This document shows, one piece after another, positions 35,014 to 44,883 of a stretch of DNA of 64,000 bases. This DNA comes from JAHCHG01 sp041394845 (lineage in GTDB: Bacteria; Acidobacteriota; Blastocatellia; Pyrinomonadales; Pyrinomonadaceae). Below the pieces are notes generated by a model. It did no database searches. It was given only the letters and a program-made list of their open reading frames with translations, and was not told the origin of the DNA. The stretch is from contig JAWKHL010000001.1 in the NCBI GenBank assembly GCA_041394845.1, positions 682,001-746,000 of the forward strand, given 5' to 3'. Made by a program: the position numbers and the translations under genes. Within the stretch, counting starts at the first letter, position 1; each line of letters starts with the position of its first letter.

Positions 35014-37398
35014 TCAATCGTTCAGAATCTCCAGCCGGACCTCCTCGGTGGTCTGGTTATGGGCGAAATCTTCGGCCGTTACGCTCAGAAAATACCGGCC
35101 CGGAGAAAGGTTTTTGGGAACCGTCATTTTGCCGGTGCTGGCCTTTTCGGCATCCGACCAGAAAAGCTGAACCGGTTTGGCCCCGTAAAGTTTGGCCGTC
35201 AATCGGGCCGTATCGCTGTCGGCCGAAACCCGGATGTCGATCTGATCGCCGCCCCGGAAGGGCTTTTCGGGAATGTTGATCTTGATTTTGGGGGCCCGGC
35301 TGTCAACCACAAAGGTCTTTTTTTCTTCAAATCCGCGCCCCGATTTATCGGTCAGGATGAGGCGGCAGGTGTAGGTTCCGTCGGGCATCCAGGCCGGAGC
35401 GAAGAACCTTCCTTCGAAAATGCCCTCCGCTTCGACAAACCGGAGCGGAAGCGTTTCGCCGAAGGGAAGCACAGCAAACACTTTTTCGATTGACTGGTCC
35501 GCCCGAACCCGTATGACCGGATCGCCGGGCTGGATCAAACGGGGGCGCAAAAGAGCGCGCGGCGCGGCCAGAAAAGCGGTGTATGGGGAGACGAGTTTGT
35601 ATTTTTGGGAAAGGCTGATGATCTCGGAGATGTAATCGCTCCGCTCGCCGTTGCGGTTGATCTCCCTCATCAATGCGTCGATCCGGGCGCGGGCCCAAAG
35701 GCGGGGAAGATGCCGGTGAAAATCGTCGAATTCCGGCAACTTGACGTAATTTTCAAAATACATGTCGCGATTTCCGAAAAGGGCCGAAAGGGCGACGGTT
35801 TCAATTTCTTTGGGTTCCTTGTACCGGCCGACAAAAGAAAAACCGGAGCCGTCAAAACTGTTTTCGCCGGTGGCGTAAACCTGATAAAAATTTTCTTTTC
35901 CCGAACCGGCCAAAAACCGCAGGTTGTCGATCGAAGGGTTTCCGACCTTGTTCAAAAAATTGCCGAGCAAAAGTGAGATGTCTTCGGTTTCGCGGGCCTG
36001 CTCGAAATAACCCTTGGTTTTATTGGACAGATTCCGAAGCAGGGTCAGGTTGGCGTCGTTTCCGAGGGCAAAGGCGAAAAACTTGATCTGGTTGACCCCG
36101 CCCTCCTGATCGAAGATTTTTGAAAAGGTTCCGATCTCGGTGGTTCGGATCGTCGGGTTGGCGTCCGAGATCAGGATCAGATCCCTTTCGCCGGGTGAAA
36201 AATTGCGGGAAAGATCCACCCCTTTTTGCAACACCCCGAGAAGATCGGTTCCTCCTCCGAGATTCGAATTTCTGATGAATTCCAGGGCTTTCTCGACATT
36301 TTCGGGAGTGGCTGGAAGAGAGTTTTCGGAAAAAGCCCGGGGCTCGTTTCCGAAAAGGATCAATCCGAACTCGTCCGCCGGAGTCAGGCTTTTGAGGAAA
36401 TATTCGCTCGCTTCGACGGCGCGAACCAGTTTTTCGCCGTACATCGAAAGCGAGGTGTCGATCATCAGGACGACCCGCCGGGATCTCGGGATCTTTTGAC
36501 CGGTGGAGATCTCCTCATTGAAAATCGCCTGGGCTTGAAAATAGCCGTCCGGATTTTTTTCCGCCAGACCGGGATCGCGGATCTCATAGGCCGAGATCTT
36601 TTCCGGCGCCCGGTAGGTGATAAAAGAAAGCGTGCTGTTGGGGACATTGATCTTGTAATCGATCGAAAAATCGTCGGTCAGTTGAAAATCGCGGGCGAAG
36701 AACTCGGCTTCGAATTCCTGCTGGTTTTGTTTGGTGATTTTCAAGGGGAGGGGATTTTGGCCGAAACTGAGGTTCGAGATCGGAAAATCGTTGTAAACGC
36801 AGACGTTCAGTCTGAACTCGCTCACCATTTGCCGGGCGCCGCCCGAGGGTTTGAGGGGAAAAGTGAAATGCGTATTGAGGTTTTCGACCGGCAAAACCTC
36901 GGTGTATTCCATTTCCAGACGTTTGGTTCCGTTGGCCGGGATCGGCACGACTTTGGCGGAAAAAGCCGAAGTTCCGCCGTGTTCGTCGTCCTGTTGCAAA
37001 ATGCCGGGGTCGATCTCTTTGCGTTTGATTTCGCCGTAAACCTCGTTGGCCCGGCGTTTTTCCAGCATTACACCGGGGATTCTCTGATCGGCGTCCCAAA
37101 CCGCAAAATCGGAAACCGAGGCTTTTTCGGGAAGCGCATATAAATATTTTCCCTCCAGCGTCTGGTCGGTATGGTTGTCGAAGATCTGCGTAACCTTGAC
37201 GGTCGCGTGCTGATTGTCGATGCAAACGTCGACATTCATCGCGCCGAGAGAAAGGATCTGGTCGTCGGCCTCGTTTTTTACCGATGAGGGGATCAAAACC
37301 CCGGTCTGGGCCAGAATCCGCTGAAAGGGAAGTGTGGCGACGGCCATTACCAAAAGGCCGGCGAGGATCAATGGAATTTTGGAAAAATGTCTGTTCAT
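35014..37398 (-). CDS. VIT and VWA domain protein, membrane-anchored or exported
   Basis: 794 aa. A signal segment (residues 7-30, IPLILAGLLVMAVATLPFQRILAQ) is followed by a vault/inter-alpha-trypsin (VIT) domain (NVDVCIDNQHATVKVTQIFDNHTDQ), then a VWA domain with MIDAS D-x-S-x-S (MIDTSLSMYGEKLV), and C-terminal beta-rich domains. The layout is that of inter-alpha-trypsin-inhibitor-like bacterial proteins, sometimes sortase-processed, although no LPXTG-type motif is seen here. ATG 37398 is preferred since it starts the signal sequence; a TTG at 37488 would add 30 polar residues. It lies 44 bp upstream of the giant TPR gene on the same strand and is likely co-transcribed. Confidence 0.85.
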   Translation of the reverse strand: MNRHFSKIPLILAGLLVMAVATLPFQRILAQTGVLIPSSVKNEADDQILSLGAMNVDVCIDNQHATVKVTQIFDNHTDQTLEGKYLYALPEKASVSDFAVWDADQRIPGVMLEKRRANEVYGEIKRKEIDPGILQQDDEHGGTSAFSAKVVPIPANGTKRLEMEYTEVLPVENLNTHFTFPLKPSGGARQMVSEFRLNVCVYNDFPISNLSFGQNPLPLKITKQNQQEFEAEFFARDFQLTDDFSIDYKINVPNSTLSFITYRAPEKISAYEIRDPGLAEKNPDGYFQAQAIFNEEISTGQKIPRSRRVVLMIDTSLSMYGEKLVRAVEASEYFLKSLTPADEFGLILFGNEPRAFSENSLPATPENVEKALEFIRNSNLGGGTDLLGVLQKGVDLSRNFSPGERDLILISDANPTIRTTEIGTFSKIFDQEGGVNQIKFFAFALGNDANLTLLRNLSNKTKGYFEQARETEDISLLLGNFLNKVGNPSIDNLRFLAGSGKENFYQVYATGENSFDGSGFSFVGRYKEPKEIETVALSALFGNRDMYFENYVKLPEFDDFHRHLPRLWARARIDALMREINRNGERSDYISEIISLSQKYKLVSPYTAFLAAPRALLRPRLIQPGDPVIRVRADQSIEKVFAVLPFGETLPLRFVEAEGIFEGRFFAPAWMPDGTYTCRLILTDKSGRGFEEKKTFVVDSRAPKIKINIPEKPFRGGDQIDIRVSADSDTARLTAKLYGAKPVQLFWSDAEKASTGKMTVPKNLSPGRYFLSVTAEDFAHNQTTEEVRLEILND

Positions 37399-37594
37399 AA
37401 AAAAAACGGGCGTTTGGTTGTCAAGGAAAACGGGCCTTGAGGGCTGAGCGTTTCCGTTTTGGGAAACTATTGAAAAATCGGTTTGCAAAGGATCCGGGCC
37501 GAAAGGGGCCGGAAAAATTTGAGAAAAATGCCGGAAAACCGATCCGGAATTTTTGAATCAGGTTTTTAAAAGAGTGTGGGCGAGAGTCGCCGAA

Positions 37595-39613
37595 TTAAAC
37601 GCTCCGCCAAAACTTTTGATTGATCCGGGCGATGCCGCCGGTCGTTCCGAAGAAGACATTCTCCGCGTTGCCGTTGATGCTCAAAACAACCTCGGACGGA
37701 AGAACCTCGGTAATCCGGGTCCATTTTTCGGTTTTCAGATCCAAAACCCAGGCTCCCCGGAGAGTCCCGACGAAAAGTTTTTCGCCGTTTGAGAACATGG
37801 CGTTGGGGTTGACGAAAACCTTTCCGGTTTCGTTTTCAAAACTTCGCAGTTCCCCGGAGGGCAGGAGTTCGTAGATCCCGCCCCCGTAGGTTCCGGCGAA
37901 GATGCGCGAACCGGTCGGGCAAAATGATGTTACCCAATTGTTTTTCAGGGGTGAGTTTGAGCCTTTGTAAACTCTTGAAACCTTTCCGTTTTCGATCACG
38001 GCCATTCCGCCCAGGGTTCCCACCAAAAGGGAATTGGGGGTGAAAAAAGTGGTCGAAATGGTGTTGCTGGGCAGACCGTTGAGGGTTGAGAATCCTCGGG
38101 AAACGCTTCCTTCTTTCAGCCAAAGTCCTTTGCCGGTGGAGAAAACTTCGGCCGAATTCTTGGTTGAAGATTTTTGCGAAATATGTGTGATCGAGTTGCT
38201 CGGCAGTTCTCCCTCGCGGCTTAAAAGTGAGCTTTTCAGATCATTTTCAAACCGGACGGCGCCTTTGGAAGTTGCCGCCAGAACGCCTTTGTCAATCGGG
38301 CCGAGAAAGTTTATTTCCTTGAGGACCTCGGTTTCAAGATGCTCGAGTTTTTTTCCTTTGGCGCTGAAGATGTCGATTCCCCGGCGGAAATTTCCGACCC
38401 AAAGTCTGGAGTTGGCGTCCAGGGTCAATGCGGAAACAACGTTGCTGGTCGGCATTGAACGGTTCGTCAAATCCCCAAATGGAGTAGGTAAAAGGTGGCC
38501 GGAAATGTCCGCCGGGGTTTGCCAGATTCCTCCTGTTCCGACAAACCAGATCTTGTCATCAACTGCCAAAGGGCGAAAGTTGGTTAAATTTTTCGGTTTT
38601 TTCCAATCGATCGGGGTGAGTGAGGAGGAGGTTAAAAGGTTTTGAGCGTCTTTCAGAGTAAAAATCGAGCCGTCATCCTGCGTCAGAAGGATTTCATCAT
38701 TTTTTTTTACCAACCCGGAAAGGGTCGGCAGATCGGCGCTTTGGTAAAAAAGTTTTCCCGAGGGGTGGGAGAGGTCGGATAAATTTGTTTTCATTACCCC
38801 CAAATCGGTGCCGACGAACAACTGCTTGCCTATCCGTTCGATACCCGCCACCCGATTTGAGAGTAAACCGTTTTCCGTGGTGAACTGGTTCCAGTTTCCA
38901 TTTTCAGCCACCCACAGGCCGTCGGCGAAAGTCCCCACGTAAAGTCTTGAATCCTGATCGCGATCGAGGCAATTGACACCCTCGATCCTTTTTCCGTCCT
39001 GAGTTTTGATTTCGCGAAAATGTTTGCCGTCAAACTCCAGCAAACCGCCGGCGAAGGTTCCGATCAAAAGTCGTCGGTCATCCGCCATCAAATCCGTGAT
39101 CCCCTGGGTTTCATGATCTTTTAATTGAAAACCCGAAAAGTTTTTTCCGTCAAAGGAAACCAGTCCTTTGGTGTTGGTTCCGATAAACAGTTCGGAACCG
39201 AAAACGGCAAGAGATAAAAGGTCGCTTTCGGGCAGTCCGTCAAGGACGGTAAAATGCCGGATCAATTTTCCCTCTTTTGTGAGTTGAAGCAATCCCCCGT
39301 CGGTGGCGGCGAAATATGAATCCTGAAATTTTTCGACGGTGCGGATGTTCTGAGTGTTCTGCAAGAATGAAACAAATGGATTGAAATGAGGTTGGTGAGG
39401 AATTTTCTCGAAAAGAATTTCATCTTGATTTGCAAGTTTCGCGCGTTCCAGTTCGATGGTTTGCTGAGTGTGTTCAAGGATGGAGAACGCGGCAATCAGG
39501 CAAAGGAGCAAGCCCAAACAAGCAAACAGGATCACTAAAGCCTTAAACTTTTTGGCGTGGAAGAATTCCCGTACAACGATCCTTTTCTGAAATTTTTTCG
39601 AGAATAATTTCAT
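37595..39613 (-). CDS. Two-component-regulator-type beta-propeller protein, no kinase domain
   Basis: 672 aa. One membrane helix (about residues 25-46, ALVILFACLGLLLCLIAAF) anchors a series of blades of the Reg_prop type (ELFIGTNTKGLVSFDGKNF; RLLIGTFAGGLLEFDGKHF; RLYVGTFADGLWVAENGNW; SRIFAGTYGGGIYELLPSG). Such propellers are usually the sensor part of hybrid histidine kinases; here no HisKA, HATPase or receiver domain follows, so it is a sensor-only or binding protein. ATG 39613 is chosen because it starts the charged-then-hydrophobic N-terminus. The signal is unknown. Confidence 0.8.
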   Translation of the reverse strand: MKLFSKKFQKRIVVREFFHAKKFKALVILFACLGLLLCLIAAFSILEHTQQTIELERAKLANQDEILFEKIPHQPHFNPFVSFLQNTQNIRTVEKFQDSYFAATDGGLLQLTKEGKLIRHFTVLDGLPESDLLSLAVFGSELFIGTNTKGLVSFDGKNFSGFQLKDHETQGITDLMADDRRLLIGTFAGGLLEFDGKHFREIKTQDGKRIEGVNCLDRDQDSRLYVGTFADGLWVAENGNWNQFTTENGLLSNRVAGIERIGKQLFVGTDLGVMKTNLSDLSHPSGKLFYQSADLPTLSGLVKKNDEILLTQDDGSIFTLKDAQNLLTSSSLTPIDWKKPKNLTNFRPLAVDDKIWFVGTGGIWQTPADISGHLLPTPFGDLTNRSMPTSNVVSALTLDANSRLWVGNFRRGIDIFSAKGKKLEHLETEVLKEINFLGPIDKGVLAATSKGAVRFENDLKSSLLSREGELPSNSITHISQKSSTKNSAEVFSTGKGLWLKEGSVSRGFSTLNGLPSNTISTTFFTPNSLLVGTLGGMAVIENGKVSRVYKGSNSPLKNNWVTSFCPTGSRIFAGTYGGGIYELLPSGELRSFENETGKVFVNPNAMFSNGEKLFVGTLRGAWVLDLKTEKWTRITEVLPSEVVLSINGNAENVFFGTTGGIARINQKFWRSV

Positions 39614-39784
39614 AGCTTGATGACAATTATTCCCCGAACCGATTTTTTTATTAACGTGCGAATTAACTTTGGCAAAAAAAGCTAAGCACATCGGATGGAT
39701 GGGCTAACGCGCGGGGCAACTGTGGATTTCCACAATTATTGTGTTGAAATCGAGTGTTTTTGACTATTATTGAGATTTGTCCGA

Positions 39785-40690
39785 TCAAATTTTAAGGTTC
39801 TGCTGAAACCATCTCTCCGTCATATCGCACCAGATGGCCAAACCCCGCCACCGGCCGAAATGATCGTAAAACTCCCTGATTTTCCGGTCGTCGCAGACCT
39901 CATCCGAATTGTGTTTGCGGTAAAACTGGGCCCGGAGCCAGGAATCCAAAGCCAGACCGTCGTACCGTCCGACCAGTTTCAGGAGGTTTTCGGCCGCGTA
40001 ATCGCCGACTCCCTTGATGCGTTTCATCTCTTTTTTGAGCTCGACGGTGGGCAGATCCGATTTGAGCCAGCCCTCCGGATCGATCTTTCCCGAGGCGACC
40101 TGTTCGGCCAGTTCGACGAAATAAGGCGATCGGTAACCGGCCCGGATCTCATCCCGGTAAAAATCGGTTGATTGGGAGGCCATCGCCTCGGGGTCGGGAA
40201 ATGTTCTTTGGCCGTCGGGGGCCGTTTGACCGAGTTTTTCGGTCAGGTTGGCGGTCATTTTTTTTGTCAAAGCCCAGGAACAGTTGGTCGTGCAGATGGT
40301 TTTTATCAGATCTTCCCAAACCGTCGGGGATCGGATCAGGCGACCGGCATTGGCCCGGGCGATCCAGGCCAAATCTTTTTGTTTTTTTGCCAGCCGGTAA
40401 AAATCTTTCAGATCCTCGTCGAGTTGAAGAATATGCCGGAGGTCATTGATGATTTTTTGTTCGAACCCCGGAGAAAGCCGCTTCGCATTGACCTCGATCC
40501 TCAGCCGATCCGGTTCTTCCGAAATGGCGGCGGAAAAATGATTTTCCCGCTTTGAATCGGTGAAAACATAACTCAAAATCCAGTTTTCTTCGTCCAGACG
40601 AAATGGAAGGAGTTCCGACCAGCCGTGGCTGTAAACCGTATGGCGGAAGCTGAAGTTAGAGGGAGTTTCGAGATATAAGACTTTTTTCAT
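39785..40690 (-). CDS. HhH-GPD DNA glycosylase (AlkA/OGG1-like)
   Basis: 301 aa base-excision repair enzyme. The C-terminal half contains the helix-hairpin-helix (MKRIKGVGDYAAENLLKL) followed by Gly/Pro-rich loop GRYDGLALDSWLR, with the catalytic Asp in LALDSW. The N-terminal part is a beta-rich AlkA_N-like domain. No Lys is seen at the position before the hairpin typical of OGG1-type bifunctional enzymes, so a monofunctional alkyl- or oxidised-base glycosylase is more likely. No 4Fe-4S cysteine cluster is present. It is a single gene with no obvious operon partner. Confidence 0.82.
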   Translation of the reverse strand: MKKVLYLETPSNFSFRHTVYSHGWSELLPFRLDEENWILSYVFTDSKRENHFSAAISEEPDRLRIEVNAKRLSPGFEQKIINDLRHILQLDEDLKDFYRLAKKQKDLAWIARANAGRLIRSPTVWEDLIKTICTTNCSWALTKKMTANLTEKLGQTAPDGQRTFPDPEAMASQSTDFYRDEIRAGYRSPYFVELAEQVASGKIDPEGWLKSDLPTVELKKEMKRIKGVGDYAAENLLKLVGRYDGLALDSWLRAQFYRKHNSDEVCDDRKIREFYDHFGRWRGLAIWCDMTERWFQQNLKI

Positions 40691-40732
40691 AACGCTCGTA
40701 AATTTCGGTTGTTGTGTAAATTAAAGGCACAT

Positions 40733-40766
40733 CTTTACAAAATCTTTACATTTTTCAAACTAAAAT
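40733..40766 (+). promoter_or_regulatory. Direct heptamer pair CTTTACA-N4-CTTTACA before a -10-like box
   Basis: CTTTACA occurs at 40733-40739 and 40744-40750, 11 bp apart, followed after 10 nt by TAAAAT (40761-40766). It is a candidate promoter/operator for the DUF1800 gene. Related pairs lie at 6201 (exact spacing) and 45701 (10 bp). Confidence 0.4.
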
Positions 40767-40965
40767 AAAAACCCGCACGTCTAAAATTTCGTTACCTTTT
40801 TGAAGCCCGAAAAATAATTAAAAAAGTAAAAAATTAACTTGTTTTTTGGTATTCAAAAAATATAGACTGTTGTATAACAATGATTAACGACGTTGTTGTC
40901 TTTAAGCTTTAAAAGAAATTCAAGTTAAACAAATTATATAGCCGATTTTCTAGGAGGGAAAGGAT

Positions 40966-43170
40966 ATGGAAAGCGATATGTCTCGCTTGATCGGGCGAAT
41001 AATAAGCGTGGGTTTATTATTGGTTCTGTTTGTGCTTTCGGTCGCGGCCGAAAATGACCCGAACCCGAATTCTCCGACGCCGATTCTGATCACCCAACCG
41101 GATTCGATCCGGGCTCTGGCCGATTCGCCGGATGCAGCCAAAACGAGATTCCGTAAATCTTCAACCGATGCGTTCAGTTTAAATTCAAAGGTAACCCTTT
41201 ACGCCACCAATTTGGATTTGATGGAAGGCGAGGGCGCCAACGCATTTCGGGTTTACATCGAAGATTACCGGGGCCGCAATTATCGTTTCCCGGTGATTGA
41301 TATTCGGCCCTTAAAAGGGCAGGAGTGGATCTACGCCGTCACGGTTTTGTTAAAGGATGAGGTCGGTTATTGGGAACCCCCGGCGGGCGAGGGCGACGTT
41401 GCGGCCCGTTTGACCTGGCGCGGTTTGATCAGCAATCCGGTCAAATTGGGGTTGGGAAGAACCGGAGGTTCGATCAAGGATCCGGAAGGGGCCGTCCCGA
41501 ACCCGATCAAAAACTTTGCCGAAAAACCGGTCAAATCTGACACTTCCGAATACGTCGGCTACAGGTATTCGGGGGATCGGATAAGATTTCTCGAACAGGC
41601 GACCTTCGGTCCGACCGAGGACCTCGATCAAAGGATCCGGCGGATCGGTTTGAGAACCTGGCTGGCCGAGCAGTTCGAACTGCCCTATCCGAGCGCCGCC
41701 AATCCCTATCCGGATCTGCCCTTAAAATCGAACGACACGGGGAATGCGACCCTCGGTTGCGGAATGTTCCCCTCGGGTTCGGCCGAACGGAGAATTTGCA
41801 TTCGGGATTTTTATTCCCAATATCTGGTTCAAAACTGGTTCTTTAAGGAGGCCTTTTACGGAGAACCTCAGCTTCGACACCGGGTCGCCTGGTCTCTTGG
41901 TCAGATCTGGGTGATCTCGGGCCTCGATACACAGCAGGCCAGCCATATGGTCGCCTATCATCAGGTTCTGTCGAAACACGCCTTCGGCAATTACCGCGAT
42001 CTGATGAAGGAAATGACCTTGAACCCGGGAATGGGAAATTATCTGGATATGGCCCGGAGCACAAAAAACAATCCCAATGAGAATTACGCCCGCGAGATCC
42101 TCCAGCTTTTTTCCATCGGTTTGTTTATGCTCAATCAGGACGGCACGCTCCAGTTGGACGGAAACAATCAGCCGATCCCGACCTACACGCAGGATACGGT
42201 CAATAATTTCACCAAGGTTTTTACCGGTTGGGGATTCTGCAACAACGGGGCCAATCCGGCCTGCCCGCAGGCGGTGGCCGGAACGGTCAATTACAAGGAC
42301 CCGCTCCTGCTTAATCAGAACAATCATAATGTAACGACCAAAACTCTTTTGGGTTACCCGAACGCGGTCAATCAGAACATCGCCGCCAATCTGAACGGAG
42401 ATGCCGAGATCGATCTGGCGCTCGACAACATTTTTTACCACCCCAACGTCGGGCCTTTCGTCAGCCGGATTCTGATCCAGCATTTGGTAACCAGCGATCC
42501 GACGCCGGCTTATGTCGGGCGGGTGGCGGCCGTTTTCAACAATAACGGCCTCGGCGTCCGGGGCGATCTCAAGGCGGTTGTCCGGGCGATCCTGCTCGAT
42601 CCCGAGGCCCGCGGCGATCTGAAGACCGATCCCAATTTCGGAAAGCTCCGCGAGCCGGTTCAATTTACGACCAATATTTTCCGGCAGTTCAACGTCCGTT
42701 CGGCCGACGGAAGCCAGCAAAGCGACGGGGTTGTCGCTTCGGTTCCGGCCTATATGGGGCAAAATCCTTTTTATCCGCCGACGGTCTTTAACTATTACCC
42801 GCCGGATTACATCGTGCCGGGAACTGCTCTCAACGGGCCGGAGTTCGGACTGATGACGACCGGAACGGCGATCGCCCGGGCCAACGTCGGAACGATCCTG
42901 GCCTTTGCCAACATCCCGACCAGTCGAGATGTCCCTCTGGGAAGTTCAATTGACCTGACGGCCATTACCCAGGTGGCGCAGAACGATCCGACCTGCAATC
43001 AGCTGATGGACGAACTCAACCGGAGGATGATGCACGGGGCGATGTCCCAGAGCATGCGGGACACGATCCTGACCGCGGTTCTGGCGGTTCCCGAGGCGGC
43101 CCCCAATTTCAGGGCCCAGACGGCCATTCATTTGATAGCGACTTCGTCGCAATACCAGGTACAGAGGTAA
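40966..43170 (+). CDS. DUF1800 domain protein
   Basis: 734 aa with a signal peptide (about residues 6-27, ending SVAAEN). Residues from about 205 carry the DUF1800 pattern (RFLEQATFGPTEDLDQRI; LRHRVAWSLGQIWVIS; NENYAREILQLFSIGL; PNVGPFVSRILIQHLVTSDP). DUF1800 proteins are almost always encoded next to DUF1501 proteins in Planctomycetota, Acidobacteriota and relatives, with a role in the cell envelope or export of uncertain nature. The gene has a strong AGGAGG site and is followed after 6 nt by its DUF1501 partner. Confidence 0.92.
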   Translation: MESDMSRLIGRIISVGLLLVLFVLSVAAENDPNPNSPTPILITQPDSIRALADSPDAAKTRFRKSSTDAFSLNSKVTLYATNLDLMEGEGANAFRVYIEDYRGRNYRFPVIDIRPLKGQEWIYAVTVLLKDEVGYWEPPAGEGDVAARLTWRGLISNPVKLGLGRTGGSIKDPEGAVPNPIKNFAEKPVKSDTSEYVGYRYSGDRIRFLEQATFGPTEDLDQRIRRIGLRTWLAEQFELPYPSAANPYPDLPLKSNDTGNATLGCGMFPSGSAERRICIRDFYSQYLVQNWFFKEAFYGEPQLRHRVAWSLGQIWVISGLDTQQASHMVAYHQVLSKHAFGNYRDLMKEMTLNPGMGNYLDMARSTKNNPNENYAREILQLFSIGLFMLNQDGTLQLDGNNQPIPTYTQDTVNNFTKVFTGWGFCNNGANPACPQAVAGTVNYKDPLLLNQNNHNVTTKTLLGYPNAVNQNIAANLNGDAEIDLALDNIFYHPNVGPFVSRILIQHLVTSDPTPAYVGRVAAVFNNNGLGVRGDLKAVVRAILLDPEARGDLKTDPNFGKLREPVQFTTNIFRQFNVRSADGSQQSDGVVASVPAYMGQNPFYPPTVFNYYPPDYIVPGTALNGPEFGLMTTGTAIARANVGTILAFANIPTSRDVPLGSSIDLTAITQVAQNDPTCNQLMDELNRRMMHGAMSQSMRDTILTAVLAVPEAAPNFRAQTAIHLIATSSQYQVQR

Positions 43171-43176
43171 GAAACT

Positions 43177-44661
43177 ATGAAACAATCAAGAAGAGAATTT
43201 ATCAAAAAATCAGGTTGCGCTCTGGGAATGGTTACGTTGGCGACGCAGTTCGAACATTTCGGAGTGATGAGCGCACTGGCGCAAAAGGTCCGGGACAAAC
43301 AAACGGTAAAGGATGCCGGAACCGGAAGCGGCTATAAAGCTCTGGTTTGCATCTTTTTCGCCGGAGGCAATGACGGCAACAACATGGTCATTCCAAACCA
43401 TAATGATGCTTCGATCAGCAACTATTCGGCCTACTCGGCGGCCCGAAGCACGCAGGGGTTGGCTCTGGCTCAAAACACCTTGTTGCCGATCTCGGTTCCG
43501 AGAATGGGAAATTTAAGTTATGGACTTCATCCGGCTTTGGGAACCGCCGGAGGCACATTCAACAACGGCATTCATGAGCTTTGGGCGCAGAACAAACTGG
43601 CCATCGTGACCAACTCCGGAACCCTGGTGGCGCCGATGACCAAGATCCAATATCAGAACGGGTCGGTTCCCAAACCCTTCCAGCTTTTCTCCCATTCCGA
43701 TCAGGTTTCCCAGTATCAGGGCGGGCGGTCCGATTCGCCTTCTTTTACGGGTTGGGGCGGACGAACCTCCGATAAAATGACGGCCGGCAGTAATCCCGGC
43801 GGGCTGATCCCGATGATCACCTCGATCAACGGCGCGCAGTTGTTTACCTCCGGCCAGACCACTCTGCCGTTGGCCATCGCCAACGCCGGCACGCCTTTGA
43901 ACGAGGTTCTCAATCCGATCGGATATGACAATAACCCGATCAATGTCGCCCGGCTTAACGCCTTTAACCAGTTGCGGACGCAGGATCTTGATTCCAACTA
44001 CATCGCCGCCGCCAGCCACGTGACCGATCAGGCGATGCAGGCCAATCAGGCTCTTTCGACCTTTCAGGAGGTGACGGTTACTTTTCCCAACACAAATCTC
44101 GGAAGTCAACTGAAACAGATCGCCCGTTTGATCAAAAAACGCACCGATCTGAATGTCAGCCGCCAGATCTTTTACTGTCAACTCGGTGGATTCGACACCC
44201 ACGCCAATCAGCTCAACAATCAAAACAACCTTTTGGGGCAATTCGGGCAGGCCGTCCGCGCCTTTTACGATGAGATGGTTGCGCAGGGCGTTTCAAACGA
44301 CGTAACGATCTTTACCATGACCGATTTTTCCAGAACCCTGAATCCGGCCGGTTCGGGCGGTGGGGTCGGAAGCGACCACGCCTGGGGAAACCACCTGATG
44401 GTTCTCGGCGGTTCGGTTCTCGGGGGAGATTTTTACGGTGTCAACACGTCCAACGGAACTCCTTACCCGACCCTGACTTTCAACGGTCCGGATGACGCCG
44501 ATTCGGGAACCAACGCCCGCGGGCGTTGGATTCCAACCACCTCGGTCGAACAATATGCGGCGACCCTGGCCCGCTGGTACGGTCTGCCGGATAACGACAT
44601 GGCGACGGTCTTTCCGAACATAGGGAATTTTGCCAATACCAATCTCGGATTTTTGCAATAA
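43177..44661 (+). CDS. DUF1501 domain protein, Tat-exported
   Basis: 494 aa. A twin-arginine signal is visible (QSRREFIKKSGCALGMVTLA; R-R-E-F-I-K-K). The body has the DUF1501 pattern, distantly related to the alkaline-phosphatase/sulfatase fold (LVCIFFAGGNDGNNMVIP; YCQLGGFDTHANQ; FTMTDFSRTLNP...GSDHAWGNHLMVLGG). Metal-ligand-like Asp/His residues are present, but no activity is established for the family. Export folded through Tat suggests a cofactor. It forms an operon with the DUF1800 gene and ends at a strong terminator. Confidence 0.92.
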   Translation: MKQSRREFIKKSGCALGMVTLATQFEHFGVMSALAQKVRDKQTVKDAGTGSGYKALVCIFFAGGNDGNNMVIPNHNDASISNYSAYSAARSTQGLALAQNTLLPISVPRMGNLSYGLHPALGTAGGTFNNGIHELWAQNKLAIVTNSGTLVAPMTKIQYQNGSVPKPFQLFSHSDQVSQYQGGRSDSPSFTGWGGRTSDKMTAGSNPGGLIPMITSINGAQLFTSGQTTLPLAIANAGTPLNEVLNPIGYDNNPINVARLNAFNQLRTQDLDSNYIAAASHVTDQAMQANQALSTFQEVTVTFPNTNLGSQLKQIARLIKKRTDLNVSRQIFYCQLGGFDTHANQLNNQNNLLGQFGQAVRAFYDEMVAQGVSNDVTIFTMTDFSRTLNPAGSGGGVGSDHAWGNHLMVLGGSVLGGDFYGVNTSNGTPYPTLTFNGPDDADSGTNARGRWIPTTSVEQYAATLARWYGLPDNDMATVFPNIGNFANTNLGFLQ

Positions 44662-44680
44662 TTGATCGCGGGGAAGGTGT

Positions 44681-44724
44681 AAAAAAACGGGAGGGATTGA
44701 CGCGTCAATCCCTCCCGTTTTTTT
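44681..44724. terminator. Bidirectional intrinsic terminator
   Basis: A perfect palindrome, ACGGGAGGGATTGACG with its complement (44687-44718), is flanked by A7 and T7. It ends the DUF1800/DUF1501 operon. Confidence 0.92.
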
Positions 44725-44822
44725 GAAATCGTTTAAGCCTTAAAAAATAAGATTTTTTTCTTTGATCAATTAATGAAAACAGTGTCGGCATAAAAACTAT
44801 GTTTCCAATCGGGTTCATATTC

Positions 44823-44851
44823 TTGACATGCCCAGATCGGAAATCTACACT
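44823..44851 (+). promoter_or_regulatory. Sigma-70 promoter of pgsA
   Basis: TTGACA (44823-44828), 17-bp spacer, TACACT (44846-44851). The predicted start near 44858 favours the GTG at 44884 as start codon over the TTG at 44863. Confidence 0.75.
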
Positions 44852-44883
44852 TTTCTAAAAGATTGATTGTCCGAAAAAGGCTT

